Source of the DNA: an uncultured Prolixibacteraceae bacterium
GTDB lineage: Bacteria > Bacteroidota > Bacteroidia > Bacteroidales > Prolixibacteraceae
NCBI GenBank assembly: GCA_913063265.1
Contig: CAJXZG010000024.1
Location: 1-56,699 of the forward strand
Direction of reading: 5' to 3'
Length of the DNA stretch: 56,699 nucleotides
The notes under the pieces are model-generated. The model was not told the DNA's origin. It worked only from the letters and a program-made list of their open reading frames with translations, and made no database searches. Position numbers and translations under genes: made by a program. Shown here in pieces: positions 42,528 to 50,329 of this stretch (positions are counted from its first letter, which is position 1; each line of letters starts with the position of its first letter).

Positions 42528-43079
42528 TTAATATTCCGTGGTAAATTTTTCGGGAAACTTACCTATAACGCCTTTCTTTCGATAAAAATCTTTCATTCTT
42601 TTGATGTCAGCTGAAGCATCATCAGTAAGTTCCATTTTATGTCCTATAGTGATTACTTTTGTTCCCCAGTCGAAACTACCCAGATAAACCGGAACCTTTG
42701 CCATTGTGGCTATGGCATGAAATCCTGCTTTCCATCTTTTGGTTAATTCCCGTGTTCCCTCCGGTGTTAGTGCCAAATGCATATGTTCCCGTTCGTTAAA
42801 CAAATTTACCGTCTGACGTACAACATTTGCACCGCGCGAGCGATCAATCGGAACACCACCCATTTTTTTTATAAAAAATCCAAGGGGCCAGAAGAAAAAC
42901 TCTTTTTTTATTAAAACACTTGCACTTCCTCCTATCGAAGTATAAAATAAGTATGAAATAACAAAATCCCATGCGCTGGTATGAGGAATTCCGATTATGA
43001 TACACTTGTCTTCAGGAGCTACTCCTCCTTCAGCTTTCCAGCCTAAAAGTTTTAAAAGGATTTTACAAATTGTTTGCAT
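42528..43079 (-). CDS. PlsC-like 1-acyl-glycerol-3-phosphate acyltransferase family protein
   Basis: The 183-residue protein has the acyltransferase H-x(4)-D motif in IGIPHTSAWDFVI, VPIDRSRG, and LTPEGTREL, the Glu-Gly-Thr-Arg block that binds the phosphate of the acceptor. It is short, lacking an N-terminal membrane domain but with a hydrophobic segment (FFFWPLGFFIKKMGG). In this phylum many small PlsC-like proteins have unassigned acceptors, so lysophosphatidate acylation is only one possibility. Its start lies inside the end of the B3/B4 gene, overlapping by 17 bases, so the two are translated from one message. Confidence 0.87.
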   Translation of the reverse strand: MQTICKILLKLLGWKAEGGVAPEDKCIIIGIPHTSAWDFVISYLFYTSIGGSASVLIKKEFFFWPLGFFIKKMGGVPIDRSRGANVVRQTVNLFNEREHMHLALTPEGTRELTKRWKAGFHAIATMAKVPVYLGSFDWGTKVITIGHKMELTDDASADIKRMKDFYRKKGVIGKFPEKFTTEY

Positions 43080-43746
43080 TATTTTGAATTAATTTGTTTT
43101 CCAGTTTTGTTGCATTTGCGTATTTGTTAAGCAAATCGATTGCTTGTTCTGTAGCCTCATCTATATTGCCTGACTTTCCATAATCAATAATAATCATTAA
43201 AAATCGTCTGGTATTTTCTGTTACCATTGTTCTTGTTGAATCACTTGTAGGTGTACCGAAAGCTCCTATTGAATCCCGAAATACGGGCATTCCTTTTATA
43301 TTCAATTCTCCCCGGCCAATTCCTTTATAAGGTTCGTTTTCTTCTCCTATTCCAAAAATTACTTCTCCTTCTATTTTTTCTGAATCATATCCTCCTATTG
43401 AAAAGCCCGTAGAAATAGACACCAAATTTAATAAATCAACCACATTATTAATCTGATAGATTTCATTTCTTTTTACCACCCTTCTCAATAATGAATCAGC
43501 AGACAGCCGGTAGCGAAGAGGGTCTTTTCCGCAAAGCTTATACGCCCTTCGAGATTCGGCCAGCGCAGGTATTTTACTTATATCTTCAACTTCCATCTCA
43601 GACGAAAGGGAATCGATTTTATTAAGAATTTCCTGCCAGAGTTTATTGTTTTTAGCTACTATTTCAACATCACATTCAATACACGATAGTTCAATCTCAG
43701 GTATTTTTTCTGCCAGTTTTTTTGAAACCAGAATGTTGTGATTCAT
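43063..43746 (-). CDS. B3/B4 tRNA-binding domain protein
   Basis: The 227-residue cytoplasmic protein resembles the B3/B4 domain of the phenylalanyl-tRNA synthetase beta chain as a free-standing protein: IPALAESRRAYKLCGKDPLR, then YRLSADSLLRRVVKRNEIYQ, INNVVDLLNLVSISTGFSIG and DSIGAFGTPTSDSTRTMVTE. In PheT this domain is adjacent to the editing site, and free-standing versions have been proposed to act on mischarged tRNA or related substrates; no function is proven. It is the first gene of a two-gene operon with the PlsC-like acyltransferase. Confidence 0.85.
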   Translation of the reverse strand: MNHNILVSKKLAEKIPEIELSCIECDVEIVAKNNKLWQEILNKIDSLSSEMEVEDISKIPALAESRRAYKLCGKDPLRYRLSADSLLRRVVKRNEIYQINNVVDLLNLVSISTGFSIGGYDSEKIEGEVIFGIGEENEPYKGIGRGELNIKGMPVFRDSIGAFGTPTSDSTRTMVTENTRRFLMIIIDYGKSGNIDEATEQAIDLLNKYANATKLENKLIQNNANNL

Positions 43747-43771
43747 TTAAATTATGTTCTGTAATTTTATA

Positions 43772-43805
43772 CAAAAATAGTTTTTACTTTTGTTAAATAA
43801 ACAAA
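43772..43805 (-). promoter_or_regulatory. Promoter of the B3/B4-PlsC operon
   Basis: On the minus strand TTTG (43805-43802) is followed after 22 bases by TATTTTTG (43779-43772), a full -7 match. The start of transcription would be near 43766, about 20 bases before the ATG at 43746. It overlaps an opposing candidate at 43785. Confidence 0.5.
43785..43792 (+). promoter_or_regulatory. Rightward -7 element before the small ORF
   Basis: TACTTTTG matches TAnnTTTG. Transcription would begin near 43799 and reach the ATG at 43824, and possibly the VIT gene at 44034 with a leader of about 235 bases. The -33 region is a T-rich ATTTTAT 16 bases upstream, a poor match. Confidence 0.4.
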
Positions 43806-43823
43806 ACTCCAAAACTATACAAA

Positions 43824-43925
43824 ATGACCAATATTAATAAAACCAGGTTAAGTGCTTTTTTAGTTGTATTCTGTTTTTATAATAAGGCAAACAAGAAACA
43901 GATAAAAAAAATCAGAGCAAACTAA
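43824..43925 (+). CDS. Possible small ORF, 33 residues, basic with one hydrophobic stretch
   Basis: ATG to TAA encodes LSAFLVVFCFYN flanked by basic residues (NINKTR before, NKKQIKKIRAN after), so a short membrane-associated peptide is possible. It begins 31 bases after a TAnnTTTG element. Against it: it is short, AT-rich and unrecognised, so it may simply be leader sequence of the VIT gene. Confidence 0.25.
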   Translation: MTNINKTRLSAFLVVFCFYNKANKKQIKKIRAN

Positions 43926-44033
43926 TTCTTTATGAACACAATTTAAACGCAACCAATTTGCCTTTAATTACATCTTTTCAGATAGTATAATAATTTCATT
44001 ACAAATACGTAAGAACAATCTAAAACCCACACT

Positions 44034-46178
44034 ATGAAAACAATTCTACTTTCCATTGTTCTTTTTATTAGCCTGAACACTTATTCGCATTTCAATCTGA
44101 GAATTGGAGATCCACGAAATTCATGGCAAACAGAACAAGGTACCATTGAGGAAGCAAGTTTAACAGTTACACCCAAAGGTCTTTTTATGGAATATGGGCT
44201 TTACCTGTCTTTTTCGTCGGCTGGCACACAGTGGACCAATGTTAAAGATACACTTGAAGTAACACTTGATTTTAGTTTACCGGAAAACGCTATGATTACA
44301 GATTCCTGGCTTTGGTTTGGTGAAGATACTTTAAAAGCACTGATTCTGGATAAATGGACTGCCTCATCGATTTATGAGAGTATTGTAAGACGAAGACGGG
44401 ATCCCTCAATACTTTTTAAACAATCAGCTACGCAATACCAATTAAGAATTTTCCCAATGGCAGGTAACGAAACCCGAAAAGTAAAAATTACCTATATGGT
44501 TCCGGTGGAATGGAATAAAAACAGTATTGCTGCCAGCCTGCCCATTCCTATTTTAAAAACTTCCAAAACCCTACCCGAATATTTTAAGGTATATACCTGG
44601 GAAAATAATCAGTGGAAAAGCCCGCAGATTCTGGGAGATGAAAATCTGTTAATACAAAAAGAACAGGATGAAACTTATGGTGAGTGTAATATGGTGGCAA
44701 TCCATTCATCAAAATACAGCGATAACCTAAAAATTGCCTTTGATTCACCATTAAAGGATGGTTATTTTTTCTCAAAATTTCAAACCGGAGATGAAGGATA
44801 TTATCAGTTGGCAGTATCTCCTTCCGACTTTTTGGATGCAACAGGAAGTAACAAAGTTGCTGTTCTTGTTGATTTTGATGCATCAAATACCGAGTTAAAA
44901 AGCATGGAAATTTTGAATATTCTGAAACATGAAATGCAACAAAATCTGAATCCAACAGATTCTTTTAACTTAATTTTTTCAAATCTTGATATTCTCAGGC
45001 ACAGTGACTCATGGGTTTTAGCAACTCATCAAAATATTGAATCGGCATTTCAAATTCTTAATAACAACATTAGTGACTACAGCAATCTTCCTGCCCTTCT
45101 TGCCAACGGTGTAAACTTTGTAAAAGAAAATATGGAAGATGGAAAAATACTTCTTGTTTCCAATTCAAGCGAGTATGGCGATTCTGAAGTAGCCAACAAA
45201 CTGATAGATGATATTTTAGCTTTGATGGATAAGAAAATCCCTATACACATTACAGATTACCAAACCTTAAACTGGCGATATTTTGTTATGGACCAATATC
45301 AGTTTATAGGTAACTCCTACTTCTACTCCAATCTTGCTAAACTTACGGGAGGTTCTTATCAAAACATGGTCAATAAAGTAAACATTACCGAACTTTTTGG
45401 TTCGGCTTTTAAATATTTGTTTGGATCAATCAATTCTTTCGATTTCCATACAAAACTGGCAAATGGCTTTTGCTATAGCCGCTACTTTTTAAACAAAGAC
45501 GAAAACGTAGCATACCTGAATGAAATGATTCTTCAGGTTGGAAAATTTAAAGGAACAATGCCTTTCGAAATAGATTTTTCCGGAGAATACAAAAGCGATA
45601 TCTTCTCTGAAAGTATTAAAATTGAAGACAATGCACAATTAGAAAATGATTCAACCATAAAAAAAATGTGGGCAGGTTCTTTTATTCAGTCGATGGAAAA
45701 AGATTATTCATCGAATGATATAGTTAGTGAAATTATAGATGAGAGTATAGAAAACAGGATTTTATCTCTTTATACTTCATTTCTTTGTCTTGAGGATACC
45801 AGCAACTGGTGTTTAACATGTAAACAAGAGCAATTCAGAAATGATTTGATTGACTGGGAAATGGAAGTGCCGGTAACCACCAAAAGTCCTTTTGAAGAGA
45901 TTTCGGATACAGTTTCTGTATATCCTAATCCATTTATCAATGATCTAAAAATTAAGATACAATTAAGCGAAGAAAGTGAAATTTTGGATTTGACAATTTA
46001 TGATTTAAAAGGTTCTGTAGTTTATCGATTTGATGTGAATCAATTGAAATCAGGATCAAATAAAACTATTCGTTGGAATGGACAGGCACAAAACGGATCG
46101 TTAGTAAAACCCGGAGTTTATATTCTTTCGTACAACACTTTAAATACAAGTAAAACAATAAAACTCATAAAACGTTAG
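44034..46178 (+). CDS. Secreted VIT and vWA-like protein with T9SS sorting domain
   Basis: The 714-residue protein has a signal peptide (ILLSIVLFISLNTYSHF), then a VIT (vault/inter-alpha-trypsin) domain at about 35-170 with LEVTLDFSLPENAMITDSWL, DKWTASSIYESIVRRRRDPS and YQLRIFPMAGNETRKVKITY. A vWA-like region follows (NKVAVLVDFDASNTELKSME and DSFNLIFSNLDILRHSDSW), in which the metal-ion adhesion motif Asp-x-Ser-x-Ser is degenerate (Asp-Phe-Asp-Ala-Ser). The C-terminal SVYPNPFINDLKIKIQLS to KTIKLIKR is a FlgD-like T9SS sorting domain. It is a surface protein, probably adhesive or in contact with envelope material; enzymatic function is not suggested. A 287-base leader region with divergent promoters precedes it. 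Confidence 0.83.
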   Translation: MKTILLSIVLFISLNTYSHFNLRIGDPRNSWQTEQGTIEEASLTVTPKGLFMEYGLYLSFSSAGTQWTNVKDTLEVTLDFSLPENAMITDSWLWFGEDTLKALILDKWTASSIYESIVRRRRDPSILFKQSATQYQLRIFPMAGNETRKVKITYMVPVEWNKNSIAASLPIPILKTSKTLPEYFKVYTWENNQWKSPQILGDENLLIQKEQDETYGECNMVAIHSSKYSDNLKIAFDSPLKDGYFFSKFQTGDEGYYQLAVSPSDFLDATGSNKVAVLVDFDASNTELKSMEILNILKHEMQQNLNPTDSFNLIFSNLDILRHSDSWVLATHQNIESAFQILNNNISDYSNLPALLANGVNFVKENMEDGKILLVSNSSEYGDSEVANKLIDDILALMDKKIPIHITDYQTLNWRYFVMDQYQFIGNSYFYSNLAKLTGGSYQNMVNKVNITELFGSAFKYLFGSINSFDFHTKLANGFCYSRYFLNKDENVAYLNEMILQVGKFKGTMPFEIDFSGEYKSDIFSESIKIEDNAQLENDSTIKKMWAGSFIQSMEKDYSSNDIVSEIIDESIENRILSLYTSFLCLEDTSNWCLTCKQEQFRNDLIDWEMEVPVTTKSPFEEISDTVSVYPNPFINDLKIKIQLSEESEILDLTIYDLKGSVVYRFDVNQLKSGSNKTIRWNGQAQNGSLVKPGVYILSYNTLNTSKTIKLIKR

Positions 46179-46194
46179 CAAACGGATTGAAAAT

Positions 46195-46234
46195 GGAACA
46201 CAGGAAAAACTGATATAATTGTTTTATGTGTTCC
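46195..46234. terminator. Bidirectional terminator candidate between convergent genes
   Basis: GGAACACA (46195-46202) pairs with TGTGTTCC (46227-46234), and AAAAC/GTTTT extend the stem inside. It lies between the VIT gene stop and the convergent GH27 stop, where termination in both directions is expected. Confidence 0.5.
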
Positions 46235-46254
46235 AATAAAAATTGCATAAAAAT

Positions 46255-47646
46255 CTATTTTACCACATAAAATTTTGTAGCATGGGGTTGAATTTCCAAC
46301 TGTAGTTCTTTAGTCTTTATTGAAGTACCTCTCCAGATTTCGTAAAACTCCATTTCTTTATCTTTCGCAAATTCTTTTGTTGAAACGCTTATAGTTTTTG
46401 GTTCCTCACCAGTATTAAAGATGGCAAGATATTGTTCATCGCCGTTCGGATCTTCTGCCGTCCAAATTGAATAATCCTCATCAAATCTGATTTCGCGGTT
46501 ATCAACCGAATTTTGATTGATATACAAGGCATTTTCATTCGTAATTAACTTTAATGTAAAATCATCATTTTCAGGAAGATTTCCACCAAACATTAATGGC
46601 GATTTGATAATACTCCAGAGTGTTATCAATGTTATTTGCTCATCTTGCGTAAATCGGCTATACTCGTTGGTAATTTTATCGGGTGTTGTATTTAAATGGT
46701 CGGCAACATAATCATCTGAACCTGTGACTCTCAATTTTCCCAAAGGTAGCATATCTGCATCGGGCCAGGCACCGGGTTTGATATGCGGCTGCCACAAACG
46801 GGCATATCCAAAAGCGCTTTTCAGAAATTTCCAATCATCCCAGAAATCGTTGGAAACTCTCCATAAATTGGCATGTTTTTGCAAATGTTCCACTTCAGCA
46901 ATTGGTGATTCTCCCGGAGATAAACTTAAAACAATGGGTCTTCCACAGTTTTTAATCGCATTACTTAAAAGCGTAATTTCCTCTTTGTGATACGGACGCG
47001 ACATATCATCGGCTTTAATATAATCCACTCCCCACTTTGCATATAACTCCAACAAGGAATTGTAATATTCCTGCGCTCCTTCTTTATTCCAATCAACACC
47101 ATACATACCATCGTACCATTCGCAGGTGTCATTTTTATTGGCAATAGTAGCCGCATAAATATCGGTCCCTTTAATTTTCACTGTACTATTCTCTACCGCT
47201 TGCCATGGAATTCCACGCATAATGTGAATTCCAAATTTTAATCCCAAACTATGAACATAGTCTGCCAAAGGTTTAAACCCTGCGCCATTTTCAGAAGATG
47301 GAAATTTCTGAAGATCCGGAATTAAACGGCCATATTCATCCATCTCCTGTTTTACCCAATCGTTTTTAAAAGTCAATATATTATAGGAAGGATCGATATA
47401 CCAGCCCAAATCAACAACCACGTATTCCCAACCATGGTCCATTAAATACTTGGCCATATAATCAGCGTTGTCCTTTACCTGTTTTTCGTTTACATCGCAG
47501 CCAAAACAGTCCCAGCTATTCCAGCCCAATGGCGGAGTTGATGCTAAAATCTCAGAGTCTTTAGAATCTGATTTCTTATTTGAAGGACCAGCGCATGAGA
47601 AAAGTAATATAGATAATAGGATTGGAAGTAGGTTGGTGATTTTCAT
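46255..47646 (-). CDS. GH27-like alpha-galactosidase, lipoprotein
   Basis: The 463-residue protein has a lipoprotein signal (LLPILLSILLFSC, Cys18). GH27 features: TPPLGWNSWDCFGC (37-50), WEYVVVDLGWY, GLKFGIHIMRG, YIKADDM, whose Asp213 is the expected nucleophile, and LWRVSNDFWDDW with Asp266 a likely acid/base. The C-terminal 80 residues form the expected beta-sandwich. It should remove terminal alpha-D-galactose (or a related sugar) from oligosaccharides at the cell envelope. It is the last gene of the minus-strand carbohydrate block, separated from the ribulokinase by the CGCAAAG inverted repeat, so it may have its own promoter or be read through. Confidence 0.88.
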   Translation of the reverse strand: MKITNLLPILLSILLFSCAGPSNKKSDSKDSEILASTPPLGWNSWDCFGCDVNEKQVKDNADYMAKYLMDHGWEYVVVDLGWYIDPSYNILTFKNDWVKQEMDEYGRLIPDLQKFPSSENGAGFKPLADYVHSLGLKFGIHIMRGIPWQAVENSTVKIKGTDIYAATIANKNDTCEWYDGMYGVDWNKEGAQEYYNSLLELYAKWGVDYIKADDMSRPYHKEEITLLSNAIKNCGRPIVLSLSPGESPIAEVEHLQKHANLWRVSNDFWDDWKFLKSAFGYARLWQPHIKPGAWPDADMLPLGKLRVTGSDDYVADHLNTTPDKITNEYSRFTQDEQITLITLWSIIKSPLMFGGNLPENDDFTLKLITNENALYINQNSVDNREIRFDEDYSIWTAEDPNGDEQYLAIFNTGEEPKTISVSTKEFAKDKEMEFYEIWRGTSIKTKELQLEIQPHATKFYVVK

Positions 47647-47667
47647 ACTAATTGATCAAATTTATTT

Positions 47668-47772
47668 TTAACCACAAAGGACACTAAGTATTACGCGAAG
47701 TGCACAAAGAAATTCCAATAGTTACAATGAAATATTCAAACTTTGCGAATACTCTGCGTTCTTTGCGGTTAA
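47668..47772. repeat. Long inverted repeat of the CGCAAAG type
   Basis: The left arm (47668-47700) runs from TTAACCACAAAGGACACTAA to GCGAAG and pairs with the right arm (47741-47772), CTTTGCGAATACTCTGCGTT then CTTTGCGGTTAA, around a 40-base loop. Most positions are complementary. It sits in the 131-base gap between the ribulokinase stop and the GH27 start, six bases after the former, so it would also fold as a hairpin in RNA. Repeats with tandem CGCAAAG units are common between Bacteroidota genes. Confidence 0.7.
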
Positions 47773-47777
47773 TTTTT

Positions 47778-49442
47778 CTAAAAGTCAAATTCGATAAACT
47801 TACCGAACTTTTGATATTGCTCGTAAAGTGCTTTGTATTTCTCTACATTTTCAGGAATTGGATGATATTCAGTTTCTATTCCACCACCCATTTTTTTCTG
47901 CGCTTCAGCAGTATTGGAATAAACTCCGGCGGCCACAGCGGCTGCCATGGCTGATCCCAAAGCACAAGCCTGTTCCGAACGTGCTACTTTAATTGGCATA
48001 TCCAACACATCTGCAACAATTTGCATTACCAAGGGTGATTTTTTAGCCACCCCGCCCAATGCAATCACACCATCGATTCTTACTCCTTCAGAAATAAACC
48101 TGTCGTTTATCGCTTTTGAGCCAAATGCAGTAGCTTCAACAAGTGCCCTAAAAATACGTGGTGCATCTGAACCCAGATTCAGACCGGCAATTGCTCCTTT
48201 TAAAGCCTGGTTTGCGTCCGGTGTTCTGCGTCCGTTCATCCAGTCAAGTGCTACAATTCCGCTTTCGGCAATTTGTATTTTTTCTGCTTCCATGCTCAGT
48301 TTGGCAATTATTTTATCTGAAGTTTCATCAATTAATTTCTGTTTGGTTTCTTCGTCAACAAGCTCAGATTGAGACAGAACATTGTGTAACGGCCATTCCA
48401 GCACCTTTTTAAACCATGCATAAATATCACCAAATGCTGATTGACCCGCTTCCAGTCCCATCATTCCGGGAACTATTGAACCATCAACCTGACCACAAAT
48501 TCCATTAACCAGTTTGTCGCCGACCTCTTCCATGGGTGAAATTAACATATCACAGGTTGAGGTACCCATTACTTTAGATAAATAATAAGGTTCAATCTCA
48601 GCTCCAACTGCTCCCAAATGCGCATCAAATGCACCAACTCCAACCACTACATCAGTTGAAAGTCCCAGTTTTTCTGCCCACTCAGGAGTAAGTTTTCCAG
48701 CAGAAACATCGCAGGTAAAAGTTTCCTTGTAAAGCCTGTCTTTTAAACCGGATAACATGGGATCAAGTGCTACAAGGAACTCTTCAGATGGTAATCCGCC
48801 AAAAGCTTCATGCCACATGGCTTTGTGTCCGGCAGCGCACCGACTTCTTTTTAAAGTTTTAGGATTGGTATTTCCTGTTAAAACAGCCGGAATCCAGTCG
48901 CAGTGTTCAACCCATGAATAGGCGGCTCTGTAAACCCCTGCATCTTCACGAATAACATGTAATAATTTTGCCCAGAACCATTCTGAGGAGTATATTCCAC
49001 CTTCAAATTTTGTAAAGTCAATATCCCACTTTTTAGACAATTCATTGATTTCGTCTGCTTCTTTTACTGCAGTATGGTCCTTCCATAATACAAACATGGC
49101 ATTTGGATTTTCCTCAAATCCGGTAGTTAAAGAAAGCGGAGTTCCCTTTTCGTCAACCGGAACAGGTGTTGAACCCGTTGTATCCACAGAAATACCAACA
49201 ACATTTTCAGCCACACCTTCAGGAGCCTGTTTTAAAGCTTCGGTAATGGTAAATTCCAATCCCTCGAGGTAATCTTTAGGATGCTGACGAAACTGATTTT
49301 TCGGTGCATCGCAATACATTTGTTTTTTCCAGCGCGGATAGTTAAAAACTACACTTGCAACTTCTTCTCCAGATTCAACATTAACAATTAAAGAACGAAC
49401 GGAATCTGACCCGTAATCTAATCCTATGGTATATTTTGGCAT
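47778..49442 (-). CDS. araB: L-ribulokinase
   Basis: The 554-residue FGGY kinase has the ribulokinase-specific TIGLDYGSDSVRSLIVNV start, STPVPVDEKGTPLSLT, NPNAMFVLWKDHTAVKEADE, and the C-terminal ALGGVAKKSPLVMQIVADVL ATP-binding part with SEQACALGSAMAAAVAAG. It phosphorylates L-ribulose to L-ribulose-5-phosphate in the cytoplasm, the second step of L-arabinose catabolism. It follows araD by 142 bases on the same strand. The isomerase gene araA, usually clustered with these two, is not in the window. Length matches the family. Confidence 0.93.
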   Translation of the reverse strand: MPKYTIGLDYGSDSVRSLIVNVESGEEVASVVFNYPRWKKQMYCDAPKNQFRQHPKDYLEGLEFTITEALKQAPEGVAENVVGISVDTTGSTPVPVDEKGTPLSLTTGFEENPNAMFVLWKDHTAVKEADEINELSKKWDIDFTKFEGGIYSSEWFWAKLLHVIREDAGVYRAAYSWVEHCDWIPAVLTGNTNPKTLKRSRCAAGHKAMWHEAFGGLPSEEFLVALDPMLSGLKDRLYKETFTCDVSAGKLTPEWAEKLGLSTDVVVGVGAFDAHLGAVGAEIEPYYLSKVMGTSTCDMLISPMEEVGDKLVNGICGQVDGSIVPGMMGLEAGQSAFGDIYAWFKKVLEWPLHNVLSQSELVDEETKQKLIDETSDKIIAKLSMEAEKIQIAESGIVALDWMNGRRTPDANQALKGAIAGLNLGSDAPRIFRALVEATAFGSKAINDRFISEGVRIDGVIALGGVAKKSPLVMQIVADVLDMPIKVARSEQACALGSAMAAAVAAGVYSNTAEAQKKMGGGIETEYHPIPENVEKYKALYEQYQKFGKFIEFDF

Positions 49443-49457
49443 TTTGTAAGAATTTGT

Positions 49458-49484
49458 CAGAAGACTGAAGTCGGAAGACCGAAA
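49458..49484. repeat. Heptad repeat tract, short copy
   Basis: Reads CAGAAGACTGAAGTCGGAAG then ACCGAAA, a member of the dispersed GAAGTCG family, within the 142-base gap upstream of the ribulokinase start. Confidence 0.5.
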
Positions 49485-49584
49485 TAAATGGTTTTTAAGA
49501 CCCCGTCAACTATATTTTATAATTTACTTTTATTAATACTTTTCTAATTTTTTCTTTTACTCATTTACACATTTACACAATTAC

Positions 49585-50268
49585 TTATTGTCCATAATAA
49601 GCATCCTTACCATGTTTGCGAAGAAAATGCTTATCAATTAATACCTGATCCATTTCTGTCTTCGGATTTAATTGCAACGAACGGAAAGTCATTTTTGCAA
49701 CTTCTTCCATAACCACTGCGTTATGAACCGCGTTGTCAGCGTCCTTCCCCCAGGAAAATGGTCCGTGATTATTCACCAAAGCACCCGGAATCTGTTCAGG
49801 ATCAAGTTCCTGAAAACGTTCAACAATTACTTTTCCAGTATTTAATTCATACTCATTTTCAATCTCCTCTTTAGTCATTTTACGGGTACAGGGAATTTCT
49901 CCATAAAAATAATCAGCATGAGTTGTTCCAATTGCCGGGATCCCCATTCCTGCCTGTGCCCAACTTGTCGCCCAGGACGAATGCGTATGAACTACACCTC
50001 CAATATTTTTAAATTGCCGGTATAAAACCAGGTGTGTAGCTGCATCACTGGAAGGTTTTAGATTCCCTTCTATAACCTGACCGTACAGGTTTAGAACTAC
50101 CATATCTTTGGCTTTCATTTTATCGTATGAAACACCACTTGGCTTTATTACTACCAACTCTTTTTCACGGTCGATGGCACTTACATTACCCCAGGTAAAA
50201 ATTACCAGTCCATGCTTTACAAGTGCAAGATTGGCTTCAAATACCTTTTGTTTTAACTGTTCCAACAT
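49585..50268 (-). CDS. araD: L-ribulose-5-phosphate 4-epimerase
   Basis: The 227-residue class II aldolase-fold enzyme shows [28 protein letters not shown], the zinc-binding [35 protein letters not shown], and [12 protein letters not shown] with another metal-binding His. It converts L-ribulose-5-phosphate to D-xylulose-5-phosphate, completing the L-arabinose route into the pentose phosphate pathway. It precedes araB on the same strand and follows the GH97 gene by 61 bases, tying pentose use to the glycosidase cluster. Confidence 0.95.
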   Translation of the reverse strand: MLEQLKQKVFEANLALVKHGLVIFTWGNVSAIDREKELVVIKPSGVSYDKMKAKDMVVLNLYGQVIEGNLKPSSDAATHLVLYRQFKNIGGVVHTHSSWATSWAQAGMGIPAIGTTHADYFYGEIPCTRKMTKEEIENEYELNTGKVIVERFQELDPEQIPGALVNNHGPFSWGKDADNAVHNAVVMEEVAKMTFRSLQLNPKTEMDQVLIDKHFLRKHGKDAYYGQ

Positions 50269-50329
50269 ACTTTATATTTTTTATGTTTCTCTATAAATGT
50301 TTTCTGTTTCTTACATTTTAAAAATGTTC

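Noticed and set aside
47778..49442. Xylulokinase for the FGGY kinase
   Set aside because: The GLDYGSDSVR start, NPNAMFVLWKDHTA segment, 554-residue length and adjacent araD fit ribulokinase better.
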